From: Actinomyces bowdenii
GTDB lineage: Bacteria > Actinomycetota > Actinomycetes > Actinomycetales > Actinomycetaceae
Direction: 5' to 3'
Assembly (NCBI RefSeq): GCF_017592395.1
Contig: NZ_JAGFOU010000022.1
Coordinates: 1-54,637, forward strand
DNA: 54,637 bases
Position numbers and translations under genes: made by a program. Shown here in pieces: positions 25,219 to 34,353 of this stretch (within the stretch, counting starts at the first letter, position 1; each line of letters begins with the position of its first letter). The notes beneath the pieces were generated by a model. That model was not told where the DNA came from and did not search any database. It saw only the letters and a list, made by a program, of their open reading frames with translations.

Positions 25219-27924
25219 ATGGACAACACGAGTGACAGGCCCCACCCCCCGACCGGCACGCAGGCCCCGGACCGGACGGCCTCGGCGGCCGCCTCGGGGC
25301 ATGAGCCCGTGGAGGCCGGGGCGGGGGTGAGCCCCGGGGGCCAGGCGGCCGGCTACGCGCCCTGGTCGGGGCATGTGCCCCATGATCGGCGCCGCACCCC
25401 GGTGACCACCTACCGCCTCCAGATGGGCGAGCGGATGACCTTCGCCGACGCCCAGGCGCTCATCCCCTACCTGGCGGCCCTGGGGGTCACGGACCTCTAC
25501 CTGTCCCCCGTCCTGACCGCCGCACCGGGCTCGACCCACGGCTACGACGTCGTGGACCACCGGCGCATCAGCGGGATCATGGGCGGGAGGGCGGGCCTGG
25601 AGGCGCTGGCCCGCAAGGCCCATGAGGCGCATATGGGCGTGGTGGTGGACATCGTCCCCAACCACATGGCGGTGCCCACCCCCGCCTGGCACAACCTGCC
25701 CCTGTGGTCGGTGCTGCGCGAGGGCGCCCAGTCGCCCTTCGCCGCCTGGTTCGACGTCTCGGTCGATGAGCCGATCCTCATGCCCGTGCTGGGGGCGCGC
25801 ATCGGCCAGGTCCTGGCCGATGAGGAGCTGGTCCTGGAGAGGATGGTGGTCCCGGGCCAGGAGGAGGGGGGCGAGCAGTGGGTGCTGCGCTACTACGACC
25901 AGGCCTTCCCCGTGGCCGAGGGCACCGAGCATCTTCCCATGCACGTGCTGGTCGAGCGCCAGCACTACCGCCTGGCCTACTGGAAGGTGGGCGATGAGGA
26001 GATCAACTACCGGCGCTTCTTCGACGTCGGCACCCTGGCGGCCATCCGGGTGGAGGACCCGGAGGTCTTCGCCGGCTCCCACGCCCTGCTCCTGGAGCTG
26101 ATGGACCAGGGGGTCATCGATGCCCTGAGGGTGGACCACCCCGATGGCCTGGCCGATCCGGGCGGCTACCTCGACCAGCTCTTCACGGCCAGCGGGGGCG
26201 CGTGGATCGCCGCCGAGAAGATCCTGGCCCCCACCGAGGCCCTGCCCCCCACCTGGAGCGTGGCGGGAACCACCGGCTACGACGCCGCCTGGCGCATCGA
26301 CCAGCTCCAGGTCGACGGCTCGGGCGCCGGGCAGCTGGGCGCCCTCATGCAGGAGCTCACCGGTGAGGCCCCGGTGGACTACGACCGTGTCGTGGAGGAG
26401 GCCAAGAGGGAGATCATCTCCGGCTCCCTGGCCTCCGAGGTCGACCGCCTGGCCCGGATCCTGGCCTCGCTGACCTCCCAGGACGTGCGCCTGCGCGACC
26501 ACACCTTCCGGGATCTGCGCGACTGCGTCGTCGAGCTGCTGGTGGCCGCCGACCAGTACCGGGCCTACGTGGTGCCGGGCACAGCACCCGGCCCGGAGAC
26601 GGCCGCGGTCCTGCGCAGCGACGCCGAGCGGGCCCGCACCCGCCTGGAGGCCGACCAGGGCCAGACCCTGGACCTGGTGGTGGCCATCCTGCTGGGCGAG
26701 CCCGTGGGCTCCGAGGGCCTGTCCGACTCCCCCGGGCGCGCTGAGGCGGTCATCCGCTTCCAGCAGGTGTGCGGGGCGGTGACGGCCAAGGGCGTGGAGG
26801 ACACCGCCTTCTACCGCTGGACCCACCTGACCAGCCTCACCGAGGTGGGCGGGAACCCGGTCGGCTTCGACATCAGCGCCGATGAGGCCCACGCCTGGGC
26901 CAGCCGCACCCAGGAGGTCTGGCCCAGCACGATGGTGACCTCCACCACCCATGACACCAAGCGCGGGGAGGATGTGCGGGCCCGCCTGGATGTGCTGGCC
27001 TCCTACTCCCAGGAGTGGGTGGACCTGGTCCACCGCCTGCGCGCGGCCACCGCCCAGGCCCGACCGGTGGACCTCGACGGTCGCAGCGAGAACCTGCTGT
27101 GGCAGACCCTGTGGGGCACCTGGGCCCCCGACTCCGACGACCCCATGGACATCGGGCGCCTGAGCGCCTACCTCATCAAGGCCTCCCGCGAGCAGAAGAC
27201 CTGGACGAGCTGGACCTCCCCGGATGAGGCCCGGGAGAAGGCCCTGACCGACTACGCCGCCCACCTGCTCACCGATGAGGCCGTGGCCCGGGAGATGGGC
27301 GCCTTCGCGGCGCTGACCGCCCGCGCGGTGCGCTCGACGATCCTGGCCAGCAAGGCGGTGGCCCTGACCTGGCTGGGGGTGGCCGATGTCTACCAGGGCA
27401 GCGAGACCACCCGCACCTCCCTGGTGGACCCCGACAACCGCCGTCCCGTGGACTACACCGGCGCCTCGGGCCTCATCCCCATGCTCGAGCGCCTCGATGC
27501 CGGGCAGGGGCCCCGGAGCCTGGATGAGGACAAGCTCTTCCTCGTCTCGCGCCTGGCGCGCCTGCGGGCCGCCCGTCCCGACACCTTCGTCGGGCCGCGC
27601 TCGGGCTACCGGGCGATCCCGGTGACCACCTCCCTGGCCTTCGCCTACACCAGGCTGCTCGACGGGCGGCCCGATGTCGTGGTCATCGCCAGGCGCCTGC
27701 ACCGGCGCCTGGAGCAGCTGGGCGGCTGGCGCCAGGAGACCGTGGTCCTGCCCGAGGGCATCTGGCACGACGTGCTCTCCGGCGCCTGCTGCCGGGGCGG
27801 CTCCCAGCAGCTGTCCGAGGTCATCGGCGAGGAGCCGGTGGCCGTGCTGGCCCGAGTCGACCAGTGCGAGCACGTCGAGGCCGGGGCGGAGCAGGGCGCG
27901 GGCGGGCCGGGGGGCCGGTCATGA
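25219..27924 (+). CDS. treY: Maltooligosyltrehalose synthase TreY
   Basis: TreY turns the reducing-end linkage of maltodextrins into a trehalose linkage. It has 901 residues. The first 55 are a Gly/Pro-rich leader, then PVTTYRLQM opens the GH13 domain. Family motifs are LYLSPVLTAAPGSTHGYD (93-110), VVDIVPNHM (142-150), Asp306 in DALRVDHPDG, Glu333 in AAEKIL and a C-terminal TSTTHDTKRGEDVRAR. The ATG has GGAG seven bases upstream. Its stop overlaps the treZ start (ATGA), so the two trehalose enzymes are coupled. Confidence 0.96.
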   Translation: MDNTSDRPHPPTGTQAPDRTASAAASGHEPVEAGAGVSPGGQAAGYAPWSGHVPHDRRRTPVTTYRLQMGERMTFADAQALIPYLAALGVTDLYLSPVLTAAPGSTHGYDVVDHRRISGIMGGRAGLEALARKAHEAHMGVVVDIVPNHMAVPTPAWHNLPLWSVLREGAQSPFAAWFDVSVDEPILMPVLGARIGQVLADEELVLERMVVPGQEEGGEQWVLRYYDQAFPVAEGTEHLPMHVLVERQHYRLAYWKVGDEEINYRRFFDVGTLAAIRVEDPEVFAGSHALLLELMDQGVIDALRVDHPDGLADPGGYLDQLFTASGGAWIAAEKILAPTEALPPTWSVAGTTGYDAAWRIDQLQVDGSGAGQLGALMQELTGEAPVDYDRVVEEAKREIISGSLASEVDRLARILASLTSQDVRLRDHTFRDLRDCVVELLVAADQYRAYVVPGTAPGPETAAVLRSDAERARTRLEADQGQTLDLVVAILLGEPVGSEGLSDSPGRAEAVIRFQQVCGAVTAKGVEDTAFYRWTHLTSLTEVGGNPVGFDISADEAHAWASRTQEVWPSTMVTSTTHDTKRGEDVRARLDVLASYSQEWVDLVHRLRAATAQARPVDLDGRSENLLWQTLWGTWAPDSDDPMDIGRLSAYLIKASREQKTWTSWTSPDEAREKALTDYAAHLLTDEAVAREMGAFAALTARAVRSTILASKAVALTWLGVADVYQGSETTRTSLVDPDNRRPVDYTGASGLIPMLERLDAGQGPRSLDEDKLFLVSRLARLRAARPDTFVGPRSGYRAIPVTTSLAFAYTRLLDGRPDVVVIARRLHRRLEQLGGWRQETVVLPEGIWHDVLSGACCRGGSQQLSEVIGEEPVAVLARVDQCEHVEAGAEQGAGGPGGRS

Positions 27925-29702
27925 GGCGCCGCACCTCCCCCGCGCCCGCCCCGGGCCCCCGCGTGCCGGTGTGGGCCCCCGCGGCCTCGCTCGTCGAGCT
28001 GCACCTGCCCGCCACCGGTGAGCTGGTGCCCATGGAGCGGGGCGAGGGCGGCTGGTGGTCCTCCCCGGTGGAGGTGCCCGACGGCACCGACTACGCCTTC
28101 CGGGTCGACGGCTCCCCCGACCGCCCCGATCCGCGCAGCGCCCGTCAGCCCTACGGCGTGCACGGCCCCTCGCGCCGGGTGGATGCCTCCGCCTGGGACG
28201 AGACGCTGTGGAGCGACGCCGCCTGGCCGGGGCGCGAGGTGCTGGGCAGCGTCATCTACGAGCTGCACGTGGGCACCTTCACCCCCGCCGGCACCCTGGA
28301 GGCGGCCATCGACCGCCTGGACCACCTGGCCGCCCTGGGCGTGGACATGATCGAGCTCATGCCGCTGGCGCCCTTCCCCGGCCGGGCCGGCTGGGGCTAT
28401 GACGGGGTGAGCCTGTGGGCGGTGCATGAGGGCTATGGCGGGCCGCGGGCCCTGGCGGCCTTCGTGGACGCCGCCCACCGGGCCGGGATCGGGGTGTGCC
28501 TCGACGTCGTCTACAACCACCTGGGCCCCTCGGGCAACTACCTCAGCGTCTTCGGCCCCTACTTCACCGGGGCGCACCACACGCCCTGGGGTGAGGCGGT
28601 CAACTTCGACCAGGAGGGCTCGACCCAGGTGCGGGCCTACGTCATCGACGCCGCCCTGCGCTGGCTGGAGGACTTCCACCTCGACGCCCTGCGCCTGGAC
28701 GCCATCCACGCCATCGTCGATGACTCCGAGCGCCATGTGCTCGCCGAGCTCTCCGACGCCGTGGCCGAGCTGTCCCGCGAGCTGGGGCGCCCACTGGGCC
28801 TGGTGGCCGAGTCCGACCTCAACGACGTCGCCGTCATCTCCCCCACCGGGACGCCCACGACCACCACTGTGCCGGCCCTGGGGATGAGCGCCCAGTGGGC
28901 CGACGACGTCCACCACGCCCTGCACGCGCGCCTGACCGGGGAGGCGCAGGGCTACTACGCCGACTTCGCCGAGCCCGGCGCCTGGGTCAAGGCCTACGGC
29001 CGGGCCTTCCTGCACGACGGCGGCTGGTCGAGCTTCCGGGGGCGGGACTGGGGGGCGCCGGTGCCCGAGGGGACCGACCCGCGGCGCTTCGTCGTCTTCG
29101 CCTCCAACCACGACCAGGTGGGCAACCGGGCGGCGGGCGACCGCCCCTCCCAGGGCCTGGATGACGACGCCCTGGCGGCTCAGGCCGCCCTGCTGCTGCT
29201 CAGCCCCTACACCCCCATGATCTTCATGGGAGAGGAGTGGGGGACGCGCACCCCCTTCCAGTTCTTCACCGACCACGACGATCCGGGCCTGGCGGCGGGG
29301 GTCAGCGCCGGTCGCATCCAGGAGTTCGCGGAGTTCGGATGGCGGGCCGAGCAGATCCCCGATCCCCAGGATCCGGCCACGGTGGAGGCCTCCCGCCTGG
29401 ACTGGGAGGAGCCCGCCCGGCAGGCGCATGCGCGCATGCTGGAGTGGTACCGGGGCCTCATCGCCCTGCGCCGCCGCCTGGGCTGGTCCCGACGCCGGGC
29501 CTGGCCCCGGGTCGAGGAGGCCGAGGGCCTCATCACCGTGGCCTATGAGGACCTCGTGGTGGCGGTCAACCTCTCGCCGTCCCCGCGCCCCCTGCCCGAC
29601 GGCCTGCGGCCGCTGCTGTCGTGGGGGCAGGGGCCCCGCGGCCCCCGGGAGCTGGGTCCCGGGGCAAGCCTCATCGCCCGCCCCGGGGCCTCATCGCCCT
29701 GA
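27921..29702 (+). CDS. treZ: Maltooligosyltrehalose trehalohydrolase TreZ
   Basis: TreZ releases trehalose from the product of TreY. The 593-residue GH13 protein has an N-terminal beta domain (about 12-105), then YELHVGTFTPAGT, VCLDVVYNHLG (192-202), Asp260 in LDALRLDAIH, Glu297 in VAESDLND and Asp398 in SNHDQVGNR. The IYELHVGTFT and MGEEWGT segments are typical of TreZ. The stop codon lies inside the convergent FemAB-type gene (12-bp overlap of coding ends), so no independent terminator fits between them. Confidence 0.95.
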   Translation: MRRRTSPAPAPGPRVPVWAPAASLVELHLPATGELVPMERGEGGWWSSPVEVPDGTDYAFRVDGSPDRPDPRSARQPYGVHGPSRRVDASAWDETLWSDAAWPGREVLGSVIYELHVGTFTPAGTLEAAIDRLDHLAALGVDMIELMPLAPFPGRAGWGYDGVSLWAVHEGYGGPRALAAFVDAAHRAGIGVCLDVVYNHLGPSGNYLSVFGPYFTGAHHTPWGEAVNFDQEGSTQVRAYVIDAALRWLEDFHLDALRLDAIHAIVDDSERHVLAELSDAVAELSRELGRPLGLVAESDLNDVAVISPTGTPTTTTVPALGMSAQWADDVHHALHARLTGEAQGYYADFAEPGAWVKAYGRAFLHDGGWSSFRGRDWGAPVPEGTDPRRFVVFASNHDQVGNRAAGDRPSQGLDDDALAAQAALLLLSPYTPMIFMGEEWGTRTPFQFFTDHDDPGLAAGVSAGRIQEFAEFGWRAEQIPDPQDPATVEASRLDWEEPARQAHARMLEWYRGLIALRRRLGWSRRRAWPRVEEAEGLITVAYEDLVVAVNLSPSPRPLPDGLRPLLSWGQGPRGPRELGPGASLIARPGASSP

Positions 29703-30830
29703 GCCGGGCTCCGAGCCCTTCCGGCCCTTCCCGCCGCCGCCCTTGCCGTCACTCTCGCCACTCTTGCCCGCCTGCCGGTCCAGTCCCCGCTTGAGGCCCC
29801 ATTTGAGGCCCATGGCCTTGACCAGCGCGGTGTGGAGCAGGGGGCGCACGGGCACATCCCAGGCACCGGGGACGTCCACCGGGCCCTGGGGAGCGAACTT
29901 GCTCTTGAACTCCCGGACCCCGGCCAGCTCGGGGACCCGCTCGGAGTCCACGCCCATGAGGTCGTAGTGGCGCACGCCCTCGGCGCGCAGCAGGCAGGCC
30001 TCCCGGTACAGCAGGGCGTCGGTGGCCCGCATCCGGCGTCCCGCCGCCGAGGAGCCCGCGTAGTAGCGCACCGCGCCATCGCCGTAGACCGTCACCAGGG
30101 ACCATGCCAGGGCCTCCTGGCCCCGGCGGCGCGCCACGAACAGGCGGGCGTGCCCGGGGCCCAGGGCGCGCAGCATGGTGCGGTAGGTCTCCTCCGGCGC
30201 GGCCCGGAAGCCGTCGCGCTCGCCGGTCTCGGTGAGGATCTCGTAGAGCTCGCCGAAGACGTCCTCGGCCTGGGAGGTCTCATCGTGGAAGGTCAGCTCC
30301 TCATTGCGCAGCGCCTTGCGCACGTCGCGCCGGCCCCGGGGCTTGAAGGAGGCCAGGAGTGCCTCGTCGTCGGGGTGGTCGAGATCGATGATGACGGTGC
30401 GGTCGTAGGTCATCGTCTGGAGGAGCTCATGGCAGTCCGGCCCCGGGGAGGCGGCGTGCAGGCGCAGGAAGACCACCCGCGGGTCGCGCCGCCCCACCCC
30501 GCGGGTCAGCAGGTCGCGCAGCTCCTGCTCCTCGCCGGCGGTGGGCTCGGCCCCCAGCCACACCGGGCCGTGCCGGGCCCACAGGTAGGGGAAGCCGCGC
30601 ACGCTCATGCGCGCCAGGGACACCAGGGCCCGGTCGCGGCCCCGGCGGTCCCGGTAGACCACCCGCCCCCAGGGCTCACGGCCCTGGGCGGTGATGTCGA
30701 AGGAGTCCCACACCGCCGTCTGCTCGATCGGCAGGGCGGCGCCGGCTGAGGAGGCGATGGTGCGGAAGGTCTCCCAGTCCACCTCGCGGATGCGCGCACG
30801 CTCGCGGCCGGGGGGTCGGGTGCTGGTCAT
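29691..30830 (-). CDS. FemAB-type aminoacyltransferase, copy 2
   Basis: Paralogue of 19663-20817 with the same two-lobe layout: FPYLWARHGPVWLG, MTYDRTVIIDLDHP, GERDGFRAAPEETYRTML, AVRYYAGSSAAGRR and GVRHYDLMGVDSERVPEL. The ATG at 30830 (379 residues) has GAGAGG six bases upstream; an ATG at 30854 would add eight residues but lacks a ribosome site. The C-terminus is a Gly/Lys-rich tail (ESDGKGGGGKGRKG) absent from copy 1. Presumed tRNA-dependent peptidoglycan bridge enzyme, paired with the ATP-grasp gene 44 bp upstream. Confidence 0.86.
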   Translation of the reverse strand: MTSTRPPGRERARIREVDWETFRTIASSAGAALPIEQTAVWDSFDITAQGREPWGRVVYRDRRGRDRALVSLARMSVRGFPYLWARHGPVWLGAEPTAGEEQELRDLLTRGVGRRDPRVVFLRLHAASPGPDCHELLQTMTYDRTVIIDLDHPDDEALLASFKPRGRRDVRKALRNEELTFHDETSQAEDVFGELYEILTETGERDGFRAAPEETYRTMLRALGPGHARLFVARRRGQEALAWSLVTVYGDGAVRYYAGSSAAGRRMRATDALLYREACLLRAEGVRHYDLMGVDSERVPELAGVREFKSKFAPQGPVDVPGAWDVPVRPLLHTALVKAMGLKWGLKRGLDRQAGKSGESDGKGGGGKGRKGSEPGSGR

Positions 30831-30874
30831 GGTGGGCCTCTCGTCGCTGGTCATCGAAGGGTCGGGTCGGTGGT

Positions 30875-32164
30875 TCAGAAGGAGGAGTCCGTGGGGCGCG
30901 GGTAGTAGCGGGCGAACTTCCGGTACTGGTTGAGCTCCTGGGCGGCCACCACCAGTGCGCGCCGCAGTGAGCGGTCCCGGCGGTAGCGCAGGGGGTTGGC
31001 GGTGCGGCCCCGGCCGATGAGCTCATCGACCCGGCGCCGCAGGGCCGGCTCGCGCAGGTAGCGCCGCAGCAGCCGGTGGGGCACCAGGCTGTAGAGGACC
31101 TCCTCCTCCAGGCGCTGCCGGCCGGGCTCACGGCCCAGGACCAGGTCGCGCACCGCCGGGATGATCGGGTTCGCCCCGGCCGCGGCCATGTAGTAGCAGT
31201 TCCGGCCGATGCGGGGGTTGATCTCCAGGAAGAGGGCCCGCCCGGTGCGCGGGTCGACCTTGATGTCGCAGTTGGCGAAGCCGGTGTAGCCCAGGTGCGC
31301 CAGGAGACGGGCCGCGGGCTCCATGAGCTCCTCGAAGGGCTCGGTGATCATCGCCACCGGGTTCCCCAGCATGGTGGGGGCGTGGTCCTCCAGGAGCACG
31401 CGGGCCGAGCCGGTCAGGGCGGCGCGCCCCCGGGAGTCGACGTAGAGGGTCAGGGAGCGCATGGAGGCGTCGTCGCCCTCGATGAGCTCCTGGGCCAGGA
31501 AGCGGCCCCGGAAGCCGGCCCGGCGCAGGGCCTCCCACAGGGCCGAGGCCTCGGCGGGGTCCTGGAGGACGAAGACCTTCCTCTTGCCCGGCATGCGCAG
31601 GTCGTTGTACTGCGCCGAGGAGGCGGGCTTGGCGATGAGGGGGTATCCCAGGTGGTCCACCTCCGCGGGCCGCCAGCCGGGGTCATCGGCGGCGGCGAAG
31701 TCCTGGACGACGGTCTCAGGGGTCTGGACGCCCAGCTGGTGGCACAGGTCGGCGAAGACGGCCTTGTCGGAGACCGCGGCCGTGGCCCGGGGGCCGGGCG
31801 CCGGGATGGCGAAGTGCTCCTCCAGCGCATCGCGGTGGTCGTTGATGAGGCGGATGTGCCAGTCGGTGTTGGCCATGAGGATGCGGCGGGCCCCGGGGGC
31901 CCGCCTGGCCTCCTCCAGGGCCGCGGCCACATAGTCCTGGGGCTCGCCGTTCTCCCCCAGGGCCACAGTGCGCACGATGCTGGAGCGGGTGAGGATCTCG
32001 GTGGGGTGCGGGGCGATGCACACCGGGCGCACGCCGTAGGCCTCGTGGAAGCAGCGCGCCAGGGCATAGACGCCGATATCCCCGCCCAGGAGGACCGGGA
32101 GCAGGTCGGGAGCCCGCTCCTCCTGCGGGCGATGGCCCTGACGGGCTCCGGTGGGGGTGTCCAC
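30875..32164 (-). CDS. ATP-grasp ligase, copy 2 (D-aspartate ligase-like, putative)
   Basis: Paralogue of 20829-22085 (429 residues from the GTG at 32164, which has a perfect AGGAGG five bases upstream). Shared landmarks are DLLPVLLGGDIGVYALAR, LMANTDWHI, SDKAVFADLCHQLGV, PLIAKPASS, AQELIEGDDASMRS, FLEINPRIGRN and the C-terminal AQELNQYRKFARYYP. The two copies agree at roughly half their positions by eye and differ most in the N-terminal substrate lobe, which suggests different substrates. Same order (ligase then FemAB type) as in copy 1. Confidence 0.82.
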   Translation of the reverse strand: MDTPTGARQGHRPQEERAPDLLPVLLGGDIGVYALARCFHEAYGVRPVCIAPHPTEILTRSSIVRTVALGENGEPQDYVAAALEEARRAPGARRILMANTDWHIRLINDHRDALEEHFAIPAPGPRATAAVSDKAVFADLCHQLGVQTPETVVQDFAAADDPGWRPAEVDHLGYPLIAKPASSAQYNDLRMPGKRKVFVLQDPAEASALWEALRRAGFRGRFLAQELIEGDDASMRSLTLYVDSRGRAALTGSARVLLEDHAPTMLGNPVAMITEPFEELMEPAARLLAHLGYTGFANCDIKVDPRTGRALFLEINPRIGRNCYYMAAAGANPIIPAVRDLVLGREPGRQRLEEEVLYSLVPHRLLRRYLREPALRRRVDELIGRGRTANPLRYRRDRSLRRALVVAAQELNQYRKFARYYPRPTDSSF

Positions 32165-32341
32165 GCCTACCTCCTCGTGCTCCTCGGGGCCCGTGGGCCC
32201 CTGCTCCGTGCCGTGGCGGCGGCCGCGGGCCGCCGGCCCTGCCGTGCGGGGCCAGGGCGCGAGCTCAACGCCGGAAGCGATTGGGTGGATCACGATAACG
32301 CAACATACCGGCCGTCCTGCGGCCATCAGCGCCGTGAGGCG

Positions 32342-32390
32342 GGTGCCACGCGGTTCGCGGATTGCAATCATCCGTGCGCGGCGTGGCACC
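32342..32390. promoter_or_regulatory. Nested palindromes in a divergent promoter region
   Basis: GGTGCCACGC (32342-32351) and GCGTGGCACC (32381-32390) are perfect inverted arms around a central palindrome GATTGCAATC (32360-32369). The block lies between the divergent ATP-grasp copy 2 and DUF3000 genes. An operator for a dimeric regulator or a hairpin in the leader are both possible. Confidence 0.4.
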
Positions 32391-32413
32391 ACGGGGCCCA
32401 GGGGGCGCCCCGC

Positions 32414-32419
32414 TAGCGT
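32414..32419 (+). promoter_or_regulatory. -10 box of a leaderless DUF3000 gene
   Basis: TAGCGT ends seven bases before the GTG at 32427. No ribosome site is present between, so transcription probably starts at or next to the start codon. Confidence 0.55.
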
Positions 32420-32426
32420 TCATGCC

Positions 32427-33023
32427 GTGACAGGCAGTCGTAGGCCGCAGGATGACGAGGCGCAGGGAATACCCGGGCGCTTCAAGGAGGCGCTGCTCTC
32501 CGTGCGCGCCACGCCGCGCCCGCGCGGCCTCCTGCTGGAGGAGGTGCCCGGCCCTGCGCGCATGGCCCCCTACACCGCTGCGCTGACAGCGGAGACCGTC
32601 CGCCATGCGGGCGGCTCACCGGTGGGCTCGGGCCGATTCGTCATCCTCCATGATCCTGCCGGGCAGGAGGCCTGGAACTCCGACTTCCGCATGGTGGCCA
32701 TGGTCCGATCCCAGCTCGACGACGAGGTCCAGGACGATCCGGCCCTGGGACAGGCCGCCTGGTCCTGGCTCACCGATTGCCTCGACGACGCCGGCGCCGG
32801 CTACCATGACCTGGTGGGCACGGTGACCCGGGTGCTGTCGGAGACCTTTGGCGGGCTGAGGATCAGCGACTCCTGCGGGCACGCTGAGATCAGGGCCTCA
32901 TGGTCCCCCACCACGGCCGATCTCGGGCCCCATCTGACCGCCTGGTACGAGCTGGTCCTCATGGCCTCGGGCCATGAGCCGGCCCCGGTGCGCCCCTTCA
33001 GCCTGGCCGGGGTCCGCAGGTGA
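32427..33023 (+). CDS. DUF3000 family protein
   Basis: The 198-residue protein belongs to an actinobacterial family of unknown function, recognised by its opening (FKEALLSVRATPRPRGLLLEE), GRFVILHDPAGQEAWNSDFR and by the HRDC gene that follows it. It has no signal peptide or membrane segment. The GTG at 32427 fits a leaderless transcript. Its stop overlaps the next gene (GTGA), so the pair is coupled. In relatives this pair often lies beside dxs; here dxs is 4 kb further along, beyond the pyruvate formate-lyase genes. Confidence 0.85.
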   Translation: MTGSRRPQDDEAQGIPGRFKEALLSVRATPRPRGLLLEEVPGPARMAPYTAALTAETVRHAGGSPVGSGRFVILHDPAGQEAWNSDFRMVAMVRSQLDDEVQDDPALGQAAWSWLTDCLDDAGAGYHDLVGTVTRVLSETFGGLRISDSCGHAEIRASWSPTTADLGPHLTAWYELVLMASGHEPAPVRPFSLAGVRR

Positions 33024-34303
33024 GCCACCGCGGCGCCGTGCCCGCCCGTGTGCCGGGAACGACGGATCACCCCATCCCCGCGGAGCAGGTCGTCGACTGC
33101 ACCTTCCCGCGCGAGGGGCTGCCCGGGGTCACCGACACCCCCCGGGCCCTGGCCGCCGCGGTGGCGGCGCTGTCACGGGGATCGGGCCCGGTGGCCGTGG
33201 ATGCCGAGCGGGCCTCGGGCTTCCGCTACGGCCAGGACGCCTACCTCGTCCAGCTGCGCCGACAGGGCGCGGGCACCCTCCTCATCGACCCGGTGGGAGC
33301 TGGCGACCTCGGCGGTCTGGGACTCGCCCTGCGCGAGCCCGAGTGGATCCTGCACGCCGCCGACCAGGACCTGGCCTGCCTCAACGCCCTGGGGCTGCAC
33401 CCGGCCCGCCTGTTCGACACCGAGCTGGCGGCCCGCCTGCTGGGCCGCGCCCATGTGGGCCTGGGGGCGGTCATCGAGGAGACGCTGGGGCTGCGCCTGG
33501 CCAAGGATCATGCGGCGGCCGACTGGTCGACCCGCCCGCTGCCGCGCTCCTGGCTCATCTACGCCGCCCTGGACGTCGAGCTCCTCATCGAGCTGCGCGC
33601 GGCCCTGGCCCAGGAGCTGGAGGATGCCGGCAAGACCCAGTGGGCGGACCAGGAGTTCGAGTACGTGCGCACCCGCCCACCGCGACCGGCCAAGATCGAC
33701 CCGTGGCGCAAGACCCCGCGGGCGGGCCGGGCGGTGCGCTCCCCCAGGTCCCTGGCGATCCTGCGTGAGCTGTGGACGGCCCGCGAGCAGCTGGCCGCCG
33801 AGCTGGACCGCACCCCCTCCAAGGTGCTGCCGCACCAGGCGCTGGTGGCCGCGGCGGTGGCCCGTCCCACCTCCCGGCGCAAGATGAATGCGCTCAAGGA
33901 GTTCTCCTCCCGCCAGGCGCGCCAGCACCAGGAGCTGTGGTGGCGCGCCATTGAGCGGGCCATGCAGATGCCCGATGAGGATCTGCCCCCGGCGCGCGCC
34001 CCCCAGGGCCCCCGGGCCCTGCCCCAGCCGCGCTCCTGGCAGCGCCACCATGCCGGGGCGGCCTCCGCCCTGGAGCTGGTGCGCGCCGCGGTGCGCGAGC
34101 GCGCCGAGGCCATCAGGGTGCCCCAGGAGCTCCTCCTGGCCCCGGAGGCCCAGCGCCGCCTGGCATGGGATCTGGGCGCCGATGGGGATGCCGGCGCGGC
34201 CCGCATCAGTGCCGCCGCGATCGGCGAGCGCCTGGAGGCCCTGGGGGCCCGCCCCTGGCAGGTCCAGCAGGTCGCGCCCCGGATCGCCGAGCGCCTGGCC
34301 TGA
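33020..34303 (+). CDS. RNase D-like 3'-5' exonuclease with HRDC domain
   Basis: The 427 residues hold a DEDD exonuclease domain at about 40-215: AVDAERASGFRYGQDAYLVQ carries the first Asp-x-Glu, HAADQDLACL the second Asp, and SWLIYAALDVELLIEL the last Asp with Tyr. An HRDC domain follows (about 240-310, LRELWTAREQLAAELDRTPS, VLPHQALVAAA). The C-terminal third is actinobacteria-specific. It probably trims stable RNA 3' ends. The GTG start overlaps the DUF3000 stop. It converges on pflA, with 50 bp between the ends. Confidence 0.9.
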   Translation: MSHRGAVPARVPGTTDHPIPAEQVVDCTFPREGLPGVTDTPRALAAAVAALSRGSGPVAVDAERASGFRYGQDAYLVQLRRQGAGTLLIDPVGAGDLGGLGLALREPEWILHAADQDLACLNALGLHPARLFDTELAARLLGRAHVGLGAVIEETLGLRLAKDHAAADWSTRPLPRSWLIYAALDVELLIELRAALAQELEDAGKTQWADQEFEYVRTRPPRPAKIDPWRKTPRAGRAVRSPRSLAILRELWTAREQLAAELDRTPSKVLPHQALVAAAVARPTSRRKMNALKEFSSRQARQHQELWWRAIERAMQMPDEDLPPARAPQGPRALPQPRSWQRHHAGAASALELVRAAVRERAEAIRVPQELLLAPEAQRRLAWDLGADGDAGAARISAAAIGERLEALGARPWQVQQVAPRIAERLA

Positions 34304-34353
34304 GCCCGCGGCCCTCCGGCCCCAGGCGTCAGTGCCCAGCGGCGGTGCACGTG

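Noticed and set aside
24868..27873. 1001-codon minus-strand frame opposite treY
   Set aside because: Antisense shadow with no domain pattern; treY motifs are complete on the plus strand.
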